In this document: in pieces, positions 1 to 9,928 of the stretch | Layout of the letters: each line of letters starts with the position of its first letter | Position numbering within the stretch: position 1 is the stretch's first letter | Source: Chlorops oryzae | Taxonomy: Eukaryota > Arthropoda > Insecta > Diptera > Chloropidae | Direction: 5' to 3' | DNA length: 64,000 nt | NCBI GenBank assembly: GCA_020466095.1 | Contig: JAIPUU010001358.1 | Span: 1 to 64,000 of the forward strand | The notes under the pieces: model-generated | What the model was told of the DNA's origin: nothing | Seen by the model: the letters and a program-made list of their open reading frames with translations, nothing else | Databases searched by the model: none | Program-made: the position numbers and the translations under genes

Positions 1-44
1 CGGGCTTAATTCACGCGGCCAAAATTCCATCCACCATTTCTGTG
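1..44. mobile_element. Right end of foldback FB1 plus 9-bp TSD, copy 1
   Basis: Bases 1-35 match the right terminus of the foldback seen whole at 19809-21890, and 36-44 (ATTTCTGTG) is its 9-bp target duplication. The transposase of this copy is therefore interrupted at the same base as the copy at 21.9 kb, so the duplication came after the foldback insertion. Confidence 0.75.
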
Positions 45-1368
45 CTATGGCACCATGTACAGCTTCCACAACCCATCTTATTTTTGTAACTTTTCTGGAT
101 TCATTGGCTTCGGTGGTGTGCAATTGATTTTTGTTTCCTTTGAGAGCTGGCATGAGTACACGGAATCCTACTTCTTCAATTTTGTTGACCACATCTCGAA
201 AACCACGATCTACGACAAATATGTCATCCTCCTTAAGTAGATTTCTGAAGTCTTGGTCTAGCATCACGTCATTCATAATAGATGCGTCATTTTGCGTTCC
301 AAGATATGGACCACATATGTCTGCGATGAATCCGTTGGTTGTACAGATAGTAAAGGGCTTACACAAATGAGTCTTTTTTTGGCCAGAATATGGTTTCCTC
401 TGGTATTCGTTGTTTGTACTTTTCTGGTGACGAATGTATGTACCGTCGAAAATTAAAACAAGCTGGTCACTTCGAAGCTTTAGCAGTTGGGTAGCTGTTC
501 TTGATGTTTGGGCCAGAAGGACTTCTCTTGAAATATTCTTTATTCTAAATGATGTAATCACGTCTTTTTTGAAGGCTTCAATAACAACAGCAAACATTGA
601 TGACACTTGTTGAGGTCCTTTGATTCCAAATACGGTTGCTGTAACGTTGTTTGACATAGCGGTTCTAAGCTTGAACAAGAATACTGCGATTGCTTGAATG
701 TTGGTGTTAACTTTACATTTCAGTGACACTAGCTTTTGTTCCAGCACTTTGATATTTTCCCATCGGAGTCCAGTGAGATGTTGTATTTCGCTGTCTGAAA
801 CCGTTTCATTATTAATTTTAATAAACAAAGAACCGCTGTCACCGAAAATGCTTTTGAAAAAGGGTTCGACCTCTGCACTCTTTAAAGTTGTGGAATTTGA
901 GATGACTTTAAGCTTTGGTATTTCATCCTCAAAAAATATAGAGCTAATTAAATGTGTAGAGCAGCAACGATTTCCCACAGGGATGTAAATTTTGGCTTTT
1001 TTGTAGACCTGGACGCGAGCTTCGATTGGAACCACTTTCATTCCTTCTTCTTTTAATTGGCATATAGTGCACGATCGGTGATTTATAGCAACTCGCTTGA
1101 TGTTGAAATCCATGGAATCTTCTTCATCATAAATGTAATCGGGATCATTTTCTTCATTTTCGTCTTCCTGTAATCCAGCATGTTGTGACGTTGATGGGCC
1201 AAGCTCCTGTCCAAGGCGGCGACATTTATCGCAGAGTTTATCCTTCATTGAAATTGTTTTTTTAAGACGAATGCTATACAGCTGGGCTTCTGCTATCGTA
1301 TTAATGAGTTTTTTTCGCCCTTTGAAATTCGCTACATCTTTATTACAGTTTTGACAACGTTGAACCAT
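1..1368 (-). CDS. IS4EU/Harbinger-like DDE transposase, 5' part, copy 1
   Basis: From the ATG at 1368-1366 the minus frame is open for 456 codons to the window edge; I read it codon by codon with no stop. Residues 5-49 hold two C-x2-C pairs (C5/C8, C46/C49), residues 100-139 a C2CH set (C100, C103, C136, H139). The catalytic triad looks complete: D308 in FDGTY, D387 in VVDRGFRD, E435 in VVEAVHG, as in the DDE_Tnp_4 type of the PIF/Harbinger-IS4EU group. The protein would cut and paste its own element. The last codons (1-44) are foldback DNA and its TSD, so the real gene is interrupted there; its SWIM-like 3' end is seen only in the other copy (19128-19799). Family is inferred from motifs; the exact clade is uncertain. 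Confidence 0.8.
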   Translation of the reverse strand, partial: MVQRCQNCNKDVANFKGRKKLINTIAEAQLYSIRLKKTISMKDKLCDKCRRLGQELGPSTSQHAGLQEDENEENDPDYIYDEEDSMDFNIKRVAINHRSCTICQLKEEGMKVVPIEARVQVYKKAKIYIPVGNRCCSTHLISSIFFEDEIPKLKVISNSTTLKSAEVEPFFKSIFGDSGSLFIKINNETVSDSEIQHLTGLRWENIKVLEQKLVSLKCKVNTNIQAIAVFLFKLRTAMSNNVTATVFGIKGPQQVSSMFAVVIEAFKKDVITSFRIKNISREVLLAQTSRTATQLLKLRSDQLVLIFDGTYIRHQKSTNNEYQRKPYSGQKKTHLCKPFTICTTNGFIADICGPYLGTQNDASIMNDVMLDQDFRNLLKEDDIFVVDRGFRDVVNKIEEVGFRVLMPALKGNKNQLHTTEANESRKVTKIRWVVEAVHGAIAQKWWMEFWPRELSP

Positions 1369-1629
1369 TTTAGTCAATTGAGAACAATAAATTTTCAAGT
1401 TAACACGGTGAGCAATAATGATTGAATAATGAAGGTTTATTTCTGATTTCCTTATATATAGGAAAAAGGGCTCAAAATATTTTAAAATATGCAACGGGCC
1501 CTTGATTAGTCTTGCACTTGCAATAAAAACCCATAAAGTAAAATCTGAGAAACTACACTTTTTTGCTTCAAATTTTTTTAATAGCACCTGGTAGAAAGGT
1601 CAGTCCTCTATTTTTTACAAGGCGAATCA

Positions 1630-2735
1630 CGAATAATTCGACCTGCAGAACAATTATCAAAATTATTTTCCCAAAATAATGCAAACGTTGTAATCAACGA
1701 ATTCAGCGATGATGACGACTAAGCCTCTCAGGATGAAGTCTTTTTTTAACAAAAGCAGGTAGAGATGTAAGATCAGTGTTTTGTATAAGTTAAGTTCGTT
1801 TGTTAATAGTTTTCATAGGGGTAGGTTTATATTTTATGATTTTAAGTAATATTTAGGTATAAGGTATTGTGGGATGGAAAAATATATGCAATAAAATGTG
1901 ATCAGAAAACACAAAATTAAACCACAATCTTTTGTAAATCCAACCACTTGCCCTCTTTTGCTACTTTAACTGCGTAGGTATACAGAAACATCTACCACTT
2001 TAGGATGAGTTGAATAATTAAGAAAATGATGTCAACAGGAATTCTTACTGTTCTAAAAAAAAAAAAAAATTAAACCCAACAAAAGTTACTTGTGGGGAAT
2101 TTAATAGATAAAAATTATATGAGCGCGCGGATTATCGAATATTTAATAAATGTCCTACATTTCGTATGAGTGATGCCTTTTGTATGGGATTTCGGACAAA
2201 TGTACCACATACGCAGGTCTACGCCAGCATATCAATACTGGGAGGATCTATTTACCCTTATATTTGTCTGAATATCGCAGTGCTGCGCCATCTGAATTAA
2301 ATATTTTTTTTCTTTTAAATGAAAGTAAATACTAAGGGGTGTTTCTGAAAAAAAATTATAGAGTGGCGCGAAACTGGGAATACACTGAAAAAAATATTCA
2401 AAGTTTTCTTTTTAGTTTTGTAAAAAAATTTTCTCAGTGTAAAATTAAAAAAATTTTTTTAGCTTCCTTGTTTTATTATCTAACATAATCTGCTTAGATC
2501 GTCTCTCTATCTCAATTGGTTGTTGAGAAATAAAATTTTGAAAAAAGGCTTATAAAAACGGATGTTCAAGGATATTTCAAGGACCGTTCAAAATAAAAAT
2601 CTAAAAAGTGGTCTCCACAGTGTTGTTAGATGGCGCCTATCGAAAAATCAACATAATTTTAAAATTCCTTTGATGATGCCGCATGCCTTTGCTTAACCCG
2701 CCAGACCCTTTATTTGAGCGTGTACGGCTTCGGTA
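1630..2735. repeat. Long inverted arm of the IS4EU-like element, copy 1
   Basis: This stretch matches 23494-24610 directly and the reverse complement of 18105-19222. It starts with the last codons of the transposase in plus orientation (ending SDDDD-stop near 1722) followed by the element's 3' flank. In this window copy 1 keeps only this one arm. Confidence 0.7.
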
Positions 2736-2799
2736 AGAGATTTCAATCCCTATCCAACAAAACAATGTTTAACTATCGAAATGCCTCGCCGTGTGTAGA

Positions 2800-3433
2800 A
2801 TGAATATTTATCGAAGGAAAATTTCGATATCTTTGATGCATCAATTCCGAAATTTAAATCTAAAGCACATTTAAATCTGGAGCCCATCGGAGTTCTTTGG
2901 AAATGGATAGGTAAATTTGATAAAAATAAGATGTAGCTTCAATTAAATCAATATTTTTTAGATTTCTCATTAAAAAACCAAAAACGGATCTAGAAAATGA
3001 AGCGGCGGATGACATTGAAGTGGAATCACAGTTAATGGAAAAAATGATGAAAGGTAATCAAATTGTCTTGCCAATGCCAGAAATGAATTTTATAATTTCT
3101 CTCTAGCGAAACACCGAAGAGAGAGAGAGAAAATTCCAAGAGGCATGGCTGAAACAGTTTCCATGGCTGGAAAATAGAAATGGTTTTGCTTTTTGCAAGG
3201 CATGCGAAAAGAAAGTTTTCAAAATTGTATCGCACCTCAAAAGGCACGAAAAATGCTCAACACATTGCGAGAATGTAATAACAAAAAGGAATCAAGCATC
3301 CTTGCAGAGCTTTTTGGATCCAGAGCAGGATGATATATCTAAAATGGTGAAACACGCGGAATTGACAATGGTCATGTTCTTAATAGCACACAACTTGCCT
3401 TTCCTTTTGATGGACTCTCTTTCCTCAGCTGCT
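2800..3433 (+). pseudogene. hAT-like transposase gene 1, N-terminal exons, copy 1
   Basis: Three exon-like blocks are joined by short canonical introns: 2911-2961 (GTAAAT...TTTTAG) and 3054-3106 (GTAATC...TCTCTAG). The third block encodes a BED-type zinc finger (C-x2-C then H-x3-H in FCKACEKKVF...HLKRH) and the start of a hAT core (DDISKMVKHAELTMV...HNLPFLLMD). Homology to 24680-25313 ends abruptly at 3433, so the catalytic core is missing. No in-frame start codon is obvious for the first block. Confidence 0.6.
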
Positions 3434-3630
3434 TTGTGGTTTTAACGTTTTTGCCGGCGCTGGGCGAGTTGTTAACGCGAAGAGACTTTTTCGACAGTGA
3501 AGAGGGCAGCGCGCAGTGCTCCCAGGCAGCGCTGCCGGTTAGCGCAGTCAAACGCGAAAAAGGTACTCAATAAGATTGGTTATTTTGCTGTTCTTTAAAG
3601 CCCCGGCTTCAAAGTGGCTACGGCGAAAAA
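3434..3630. other. GC-rich unassigned stretch
   Basis: About 200 bases right after the duplication breakpoint are much richer in G+C than the surroundings, with GCGC-type short palindromes (for example CAGCGCTG near 3530). No open frame or known family was recognised. Confidence 0.4.
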
Positions 3631-3762
3631 CCAACAGTCGGTATATGGGGCCCCTTATGGTCTTAAAAACATCTTGATATTAAAAATTATTTGAACATGT
3701 GTGTATGTGTCGGGTATTCTATTGTCAGGCTCGCCTGACTATAACACCCTTACTTGTTTTTT
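3631..3762 (+). mobile_element. DINE-like element, 3' fragment
   Basis: This matches the 3' ends at 44150-44273 and 41735-41846: a GTCGGTATATGGGGCCC block, GTCGGGTATTCTATTGTCAGG, a small hairpin (GTCAGGCTCGCCTGAC) and the terminal TTACTTGTTTT. Only the 3' ~130 bp is present. Terminal hairpins of this kind are usual in Helitron-derived DINE/mini-me elements of flies. Confidence 0.6.
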
Positions 3763-3980
3763 GCTTGGCACAGTGTGCATATATTTAACGTGCAGACTAT
3801 GATGATATAGGAATTGTTTCTTTCCAAAAATTGATCTGCACAATTTAACGGAGTGCTTGAAAATATTGCAGGAAAGTTTTCGGACAATTTTGTTACGTCT
3901 AATATTTTAATCCGCATTAATGCTTATGAGAATTGTAGGTTGAAGTAATGTAACCAAAGAATGTATAATAGAGGTGGAGA
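3763..3980. other. No feature seen
   Basis: AT-rich sequence without a supported gene, inverted repeat or element end. Confidence 0.4.
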
Positions 3981-4065
3981 ACTATCGATGGTACTATCGG
4001 CACTATCGATGATTTGGCACTATCGAAAAAGCCATCGATAGTCCTGAACCGCTATCGATAGTTTT
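3981..4065. promoter_or_regulatory. Cluster of TATCGAT / TATCGATA motifs
   Basis: Six ACTATCG or ATCGATAG motifs lie within 85 bases, one being the full palindrome TATCGATA near 4052-4060. In Drosophila TATCGATA is the DRE bound by DREF, and CGATA clusters bind BEAF-32. No promoter or gene next to it could be shown, so regulatory function is inference; it could also be part of an unrecognised element. Confidence 0.3.
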
Positions 4066-5694
4066 GCAAGTAGTAATTAAATGCCGTCCATGTAGGAGTG
4101 TAGGTCTAACTCTTCTTCTTCCTAATCCCTGCAATGTGTTAGAGCTACGCTGCTTCAAGATAGGCTTATAGCATGACGAAAAGAGAAGCATGCTATGGCA
4201 GCGAAATCTCTAGCTCTGCTGTGGTGAAATGAGATGATTTTCATTTTGACGAACCTCTGTTCGCTTTTGACATTTTAAAATGTAAACAAACAAGAAAATG
4301 AAAACAAGAAGATTGAGCGTGGTGGTGCAATTTGTGTTTTAATTAAATAAAACCATTATTTAATTCTATATAGAATTATTGCCAACATTTCGTCGATATT
4401 TTGTTGACGGGGCGCGATGTGAAATGCGTTTTTTCAAGCACGTTAAGTTGCTTTGTTTAAGTGATGAAATTGATACAAAAAATAACTTTTCACAATTGCA
4501 GAAATCAATTGTGCTTTGAAAATTGATTGGGAAGGTTGTTTGCCTGGCGCTTACGCCCAACACTGGTTCCAATCGCCATGCGAAACTCAAGTACTGGCCC
4601 TGACCACAATCATATAAACGGTTAACGCCATAATGTAATTATTGCTAGTAGACCCTGGCATATGTCGACCAGAAAGTGTCCCACCCATCAGTCTGAAAGA
4701 TCCAAAAAAATAATTAGTTTTAGAATCTGCACAAGGTGAAACGTAAAACTACTATCAAAGTGCAGACCTGCAAATTTCACCAAAGCTCAATCTTCTTGTA
4801 CATGAACATGAACATTATTATGAACATGTTTCTTTACTGGTGTCGTCATGTTAGTCGGCGACAGGATGTACGAAAACGACAAATAAGTTATTTTACGTAT
4901 CCCCATTTTAATAAAAATTTGATTCGGTTTTCATTGAATTCCGTTCACATGTTCATAAGATGTCTGTCTACTATAATAAAACCTGAAAAGGCTGAAGAAA
5001 TTAAAACGACCAATGCAATCCAGATTTGGACGCAAAAAAAGAAGAAAAAATTGAACTATTGGCGGTTTTCTTTTCAATCTGCATTTGTTGCGCAGAAACG
5101 CCACATACATTGATATCGCACCCTCGCAACAAAGGAGTCACAACTTAGAATTTGTAATTTTTTTGGAAAAGTTTATCAAAACGGTGCTTATTGCGAAAAG
5201 AATCTTTTCAGAAGGTCATGTGAGGGAATTTTATGAGACTTGCTTTTTGAAAAAATTCATTTTTGAGTTACACTTAGCCATATAAATGAACGAACGACTA
5301 AAAATTTTTATGAACTGCGAAAATGTCTAGAAACCCCCTTTTTGAAGTTTCTAGCTTCAGTACGAGTGTTATTTTTTCTTCGGAATTATTTTTGCAAAAA
5401 TTTGCTCATTATTTCACAGGAAAAAAAAAGAGAGAGGTTTACTCGGAAAAAAATCGAAGTGATCTGGTCGTTCGTTAATTTATGTGGCAAATTTTATGTT
5501 TCTTTTGAAACATTTTTTTGCGAAATTATTGCTGTATTTTTAAATATGACTTCGGCTCATGGCCTCCAACCCAGTTTAAACTATTTTGAGGGTTTACACT
5601 TTCAAATGATAGTCTTCAGGCGAGTTTAAACCAGGTTAATTAATTTTATATGAAAATTTTTGGAAATTTTCAAATATAGCTAAAGTATTTTTTT
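4066..5694. other. AT-rich stretch without supported genes
   Basis: Open frames of up to ~125 codons occur (for example 4736-5113, plus), but they are rich in N, I, K and F, show no motif, and look like chance frames in AT-rich DNA. An imperfect hairpin (CACAATTGCAGAAATCAATTGTG) lies near 4491-4513. No element ends were found. Confidence 0.4.
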
Positions 5695-5759
5695 GACTTA
5701 AAACTGGCATGAAGACTGAAAGAATATGACTTAAAATGGCATGAAGACTGAAAGAATAT
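5695..5759. repeat. Two-copy tandem repeat, 33/32 bp
   Basis: The unit GACTTAAAACTGGCATGAAG... (5695-5727) is repeated at once at 5728-5759 with one base missing. Confidence 0.8.
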
Positions 5760-6049
5760 ACTCGAGAATTTAAACTTCAGAAATTCTTAAACCGAGTCCA
5801 AGACTACGACACTAAAAGCTAAAAAATAAATATCAATCTAATTTTTAAAAGATGAAAACTCTAAATTTTACTAATTTCAAATAATCAAAAAAGTACAATC
5901 TCGAAAAGAGTCTCTGTTTAAGTTGCCTACAACGAAGAAATCGGAGTCAATTGCAGCAGTAAAAAAGGCACAACTGTTTGTTTTTGCTTTTTATTTAAAA
6001 AAAAACTTATTAAGATAACAGTTTAAATGTATTTAATTCTTCTATAGCA

Positions 6050-6377
6050 GTTATTGAACAAAGAAAATTTTTTCCGTTGCTCATAATCTCAAACGTTCGA
6101 TAAATATTTTTTACGTTGCCTTAAAACAATTGCGACTGAGAAAACAACTTTTCCGTTTCATATAGCCTTTTATTTTCAATAAATAGTTTGAAATTTATTT
6201 CGTTAAGAGTGAAAATATATAAATAGTAGTACAATGGTGATACCATTCTACTGATATCATTAATAGCCCTGCTGAGCGTTGTTTTCCCAGTACAATTTTT
6301 TTAAGGCAACGTAAAAAAAATTTTATCGAACGTTTAAAATTATGAGCAACGGAAAAAAATTTTCTTTCTTCAATAAC
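6050..6377. repeat. Inverted repeat, likely MITE
   Basis: Arms 6050-6128 and 6301-6377 are reverse complements with few mismatches (GTTATTGAA...TTCCGTTGCTCATAAT against ATTATGAGCAACGGAAAAA...TTCAATAAC), around a ~170-bp centre. No coding content. Target duplication not resolved, so family is open. Confidence 0.6.
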
Positions 6378-6986
6378 TTTTAAAGAAAAATAAAATTGTT
6401 TTTTATTACACAAGATGGCTGCATCAAAGAAATGTGTTTCAATTTTATGTAACGTTATGTAGGCATGAGTGGATGTAAGTGCTATGTGCAAAATTCCGAT
6501 TTCGACAAAATAATTAGCTCAGTTTCTTGAACTGTACAAATTGAAATGTTGAACACCTTCATCTGTTAATAATTCTGAGAGTAGCCTTAAAAGTTGTTTT
6601 TAAAAAGTTGTATGATGTTATATGCAATGAAATGTTATTGTATTCCTGTATAAAGAGCAGACATACGAAAAAGGCGAGTAGCACTATATCCATTCAATAC
6701 ATTGCAGATGATGCAACAGAATTTAAATAAAGAAGTATATCTGAGATTGATAGCATGCACGATTTGCCAAAAACTGCCCTCATTCGGGTGTACGCCCGTT
6801 TATGCAAAGCATTGACTTGCAGATATAGATACCTACGTACTAAACCAAACCTTCCTCTAGACTGAAATTAATAGATATATACAAAAATTAGGACAAACCT
6901 CCCTTGTTTGTTTCCTAAAAGAGAAGATTAAATATAAAATTATAACTAAATACTATAAGTATAAATAATATACTATAATATAAAAT
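6378..6986. other. No feature seen
   Basis: AT-rich, no supported gene. A (TA)-rich run lies just before the mariner end. Confidence 0.4.
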
Positions 6987-8249
6987 AGGGTTAGTAAAAA
7001 GAAATCCATTAATTTTTCCAATAGATGGCGTTAATTATTGCATTCGCGTTGTATAAGTCCGATCGTGTTCCGCTAGGGGGCCTTAGAAAGATGACAGTTC
7101 CTACTAAAAAGCTTTTTTGACACTTTTTTGATTGATTGAATTCGTTTTTAGAGCTTGTCAAAGTGACATCAGTTAAAGAAAATTCGCTACATTTTACAGT
7201 TTTTTCTTCGATAAAGGGAAAACGCCAAGCCAGCGGCTGAAAATGTGAATAGCGTTTAATGGACCTGATACTGTAACAGCCAATATGCGCAATTTTTGGT
7301 TTCTCGTTCCGTTCCGGTAACTTCGATGTCAAGGGCACCAGCCTGGAAGGAATTTCGAAAATGTCGATAAAATCATGGAAATTATCGAGTCCGACCGTCA
7401 TGTTAAGCACTGTTTCGATTGCAAAAGAGTAAAGAATTGCACAAAAAAACCGTTTGAACCTTTTGAATAAGGCTGGATACACAAAGAAGTTCGATGTATG
7501 GGTGCCACACGAGTTAACGCAAAAAACCTCATAGACCGAATTTCCCATCGCGAAACGTGCTGAAACCGCAACAAAATCGACCCATTTCTGAAGCGGTTTG
7601 GTGACTGGTGATGAAAAGTGGGTTACTTACGACACGTCAAGCGAAAAGTCGTGGCGAAACACGGTGAACCGGCGGAAACGGTGGCCAAGCCAGATTGACG
7701 GCCAGGAAGGTTTTGCTGTGTGTTTGGTGGGATTGCAAGGGAATTATCTACTATTTGCTGCTCCATACGGCAAAACTCTTAACTCGGAACTCTACTGTCA
7801 ACAATTTGGACCGTTGAAGGAAGCAATCGCCCATAAGCGGCCAAGATTTTGGCCAATAGGAGAGGAATTGTGTTCCATCAGGACAACGCCAGGCCACACA
7901 AATCGAAAGTGACTGCCAGAAGCTCCGGGGTTTTGGTTGGGAGGTTCTTCTGCTTTTATAGTCCGGACCTGGCAACAAAAGTGATTACCATCTGTTCCTG
8001 CCATGGCGAACAAATTTTGCTGGTTGAAACATTCGCTTAAGAGAGGCTTCTGAAATTCGACTGTCCTCAATTTTTTGCTAATAGGAACGAGGGCTTCTAT
8101 GAGAGAGGCATAATGAAAAATTACCTTTAAAATGGCAACAAGTTATCGAACAAAACGGCGCATATTTGACCTAAATCGGGTCATTCTAACTATCTTAAAT
8201 AAAGCCTCAATTTAATTCAAAAAATATTTCTTTTTAACTACACCTAATA
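6987..8249 (+). mobile_element. mariner-family element (dead)
   Basis: The ends resemble inverted repeats: TTAGTAAAAAGAAATCCATT at the left and the complement of AAATATTTCTTTTTAACTAC at the right. The ~1.26-kb size suits mariner. The interior carries a degenerate mariner transposase in plus orientation. (TA)-rich DNA lies on both sides, fitting TA target preference, but the exact TA duplication could not be fixed. Confidence 0.75.
7300..8195 (+). pseudogene. mariner transposase, degenerate
   Basis: Reading across frames, typical mariner segments follow each other: GNFDVK-type linker, KAGYTKKFDVWVPHELTQK, then VTGDEKWVTYD with the first catalytic D (from ~7600), LLFAAPYGKTLNSELYCQQ, NRRGIVFHQDNARPHKS with the second D, YSPDLA near 7955 where the third D motif belongs, and FYERGIMK near the C terminus. 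At least four frameshifts and several stops break the gene. The longest open piece is 7598-7912. The third acidic position can still be recognised, but no functional protein is possible. Confidence 0.85.
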
Positions 8250-8685
8250 TAATATAATATAATATATGAAATTATATATAAAATATGAAATACTAAAACT
8301 ATAAAAATAACTAATTATAATTAATAAATAATGAAACGTAATCCTAATGTAAATTTGTTTTTCTTACAAAAAACAGTAAGATTAAGAGTCGAAGGCCAAG
8401 AGAAATATATTGTCTAAAATTTTAAAATGACTTAACTTTAAAAAATTGCTTGTAAGCTGCACTTTTTTCCCCTCCGTTGCAATGCAGCTTTCGCGATTAT
8501 AAAATTTTAAAGTGAAAAATATTTTTACTCTAATGAAACAGGCCAAAAACCTGATCGGAATTATTTAAATTACAACAATCAAATGGCGTTAAAGTTGCAA
8601 GATGGTAAAAAATAAACTGGCTAATATTACGGCGATGGCAGCTACTATTAAAAATGCTACAAAATTCCGATTCAAGGCTGGCAAA
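8250..8685. other. AT-rich flank, 3' side of the P-like relic
   Basis: Opens with an (AATAT)-rich stretch at 8250-8285. No coding potential was seen. It may hold the 3' end of the P-like relic, but no terminal inverted repeat was recognised. Confidence 0.4.
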
Positions 8686-9928
8686 TTATTTTAAAAACCC
8701 CTCTGGTGACTTTAACGTATCAAAACACGGATTTTGTCTTTCTAAAGAAAAAGCATAATTTGGGCCATCATCTTCGCAGACAGACTGAACACTGGTTGCA
8801 CACTGGTGAAGCTTCCGAAACTTCGAATAAAACCAGCCTGCAACGTAGGCATGGGCATTTTTCTCTAAAAATTCCGTGGCTTCATCAAACCGAAATTCAA
8901 ATCGTTGCATAAACGTTCTTTCGGGACTTCGAATAGCTTGAAAGCTTTCCCAATCTAAACACTTTTCGGTTTGGAACTGTGTATATCTCTCATATTTAAA
9001 AGACGGACCATCTTGAATTTCTTCTACGTTACAATTGCCTTCAATAAGTTCTTGAGAATAGTCTAAGACCCATCGTTTTTGATAGGACTTGGAAAACATA
9101 TAAACTTTCACTTTGCCGCCATGATCAGTACGGTTGCGGATTTCTGAAAAGAAATGCTCCAACCCATCCTGGCAGATCTTCCTCATTTCCACATATGCAA
9201 AGCCTTCTTTTTCTAAAACCTTCCACAAACACAGGAGGCTGCTAATGTTTAGCAGCCAAGCTTTTATCCAACAATAATCGGATGTTTTGTGTCTACCGTT
9301 TTTATCGGAAATTTTAATTGAATTTAAAAGCACGTGGACTTGATCAAAAATTTGATTTGCCGATCAGTACCGCGAAATACACTTTTCATTTCAGACTTCG
9401 ATTCTGTATTCCTACTGTTGAACAAATCAAATAGTTAATTAACAAAAAAGGGCGAACGATGCCGTATTTGGCATCGTTCGCGCTTCGGAACTTGGAAGTG
9501 TTCCTGAACTATATAAAGCATTTAAGCCCGAACCAACTTTGTCACTTAGCACTTCCGCTGCTAAGTAGAAGCGGTGTTTCGTAAAATTATGTAATTTTAA
9601 ATGTCGGAGAGTTAAACTGTGTGCAACTTTATAAGTTCCTTTTGAACTGAGTTCAAAAAGAAGTTGTATGTCGCTCCAGCTTACCTCTCCGCCATTATAA
9701 TTTACAATATTATCTGCCTTATAAATACAATTCCTCGTACTTTTCAATAAGTGTGGGGAATCAAAAAGTACATAAATTTTTGAAGACCCTACATTGAAAA
9801 AGGTTTCGATTCACTGACTCCAACATCTTTTATCAGTCCATAAAAGTTACTGCCCTGATCAGAAACTAAGCGAATTGGTTTAAAATGAATAGAAATAAGT
9901 TTTTCTCTTGATTCGAAAAGATATTTAT
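8686..9928 (-). pseudogene. P-element/THAP9-like transposase, C-terminal two thirds
   Basis: Minus-strand pieces follow the order of P-superfamily transposases: IRLVSDQGSNFYGLIKDVGV with the second acidic residue (9840-9890), FDSPHLLKSTRN, SWSDIQLLFEL, LAAEVLSDKVG...LPSSEA (9439-9780), WLLNISSLLCLW and the hallmark QDGLEHFFSEIRNR (8686-9333, stop at 8686). P transposases are GTP-dependent DNA cut-and-paste enzymes. Stops and frameshifts lie between 9330 and 9440. The piece begins at a LINE junction: joining 9928 to 12679 restores the frame. It is the 3' end of the relic whose other parts are at 12679-13111, 13782-14234, 16162-16258 and 30674-30746. Confidence 0.8.
9452..9481. repeat. Perfect 12-bp hairpin within the P-like relic
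   Basis: GCGAACGATGCC and its exact complement flank a six-base loop (GTATTT). It overlaps the relic's coding sequence and ends just before an in-frame stop. No element ends were seen around it. Confidence 0.7.

Larger units (their letters stand above)
1..3433. repeat. Direct duplication of 21856-25313
   Basis: The two stretches align throughout, with differences that are mostly 1-nt indels plus a few substitutions. They part after the shared CTCAGCTGCT at 3433/25313, inside the hAT-like gene. The duplicated unit holds the foldback end, the transposase 5' part, the inverted arm and the first exons of the hAT-like gene. The left limit lies outside the window. Confidence 0.85.

Noticed and set aside
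4736..5629. Three plus-strand frames of 66-125 codons
   Set aside because: They are K/N/I/F-rich with no motif, no plausible splice context and no match between them; expected by chance in AT-rich DNA.
7009..7548. 179-codon minus-strand frame
   Set aside because: It is antisense to the mariner transposase, whose plus-strand motifs (KAGYTKKFDVWVPHELTQK) run through the same bases.
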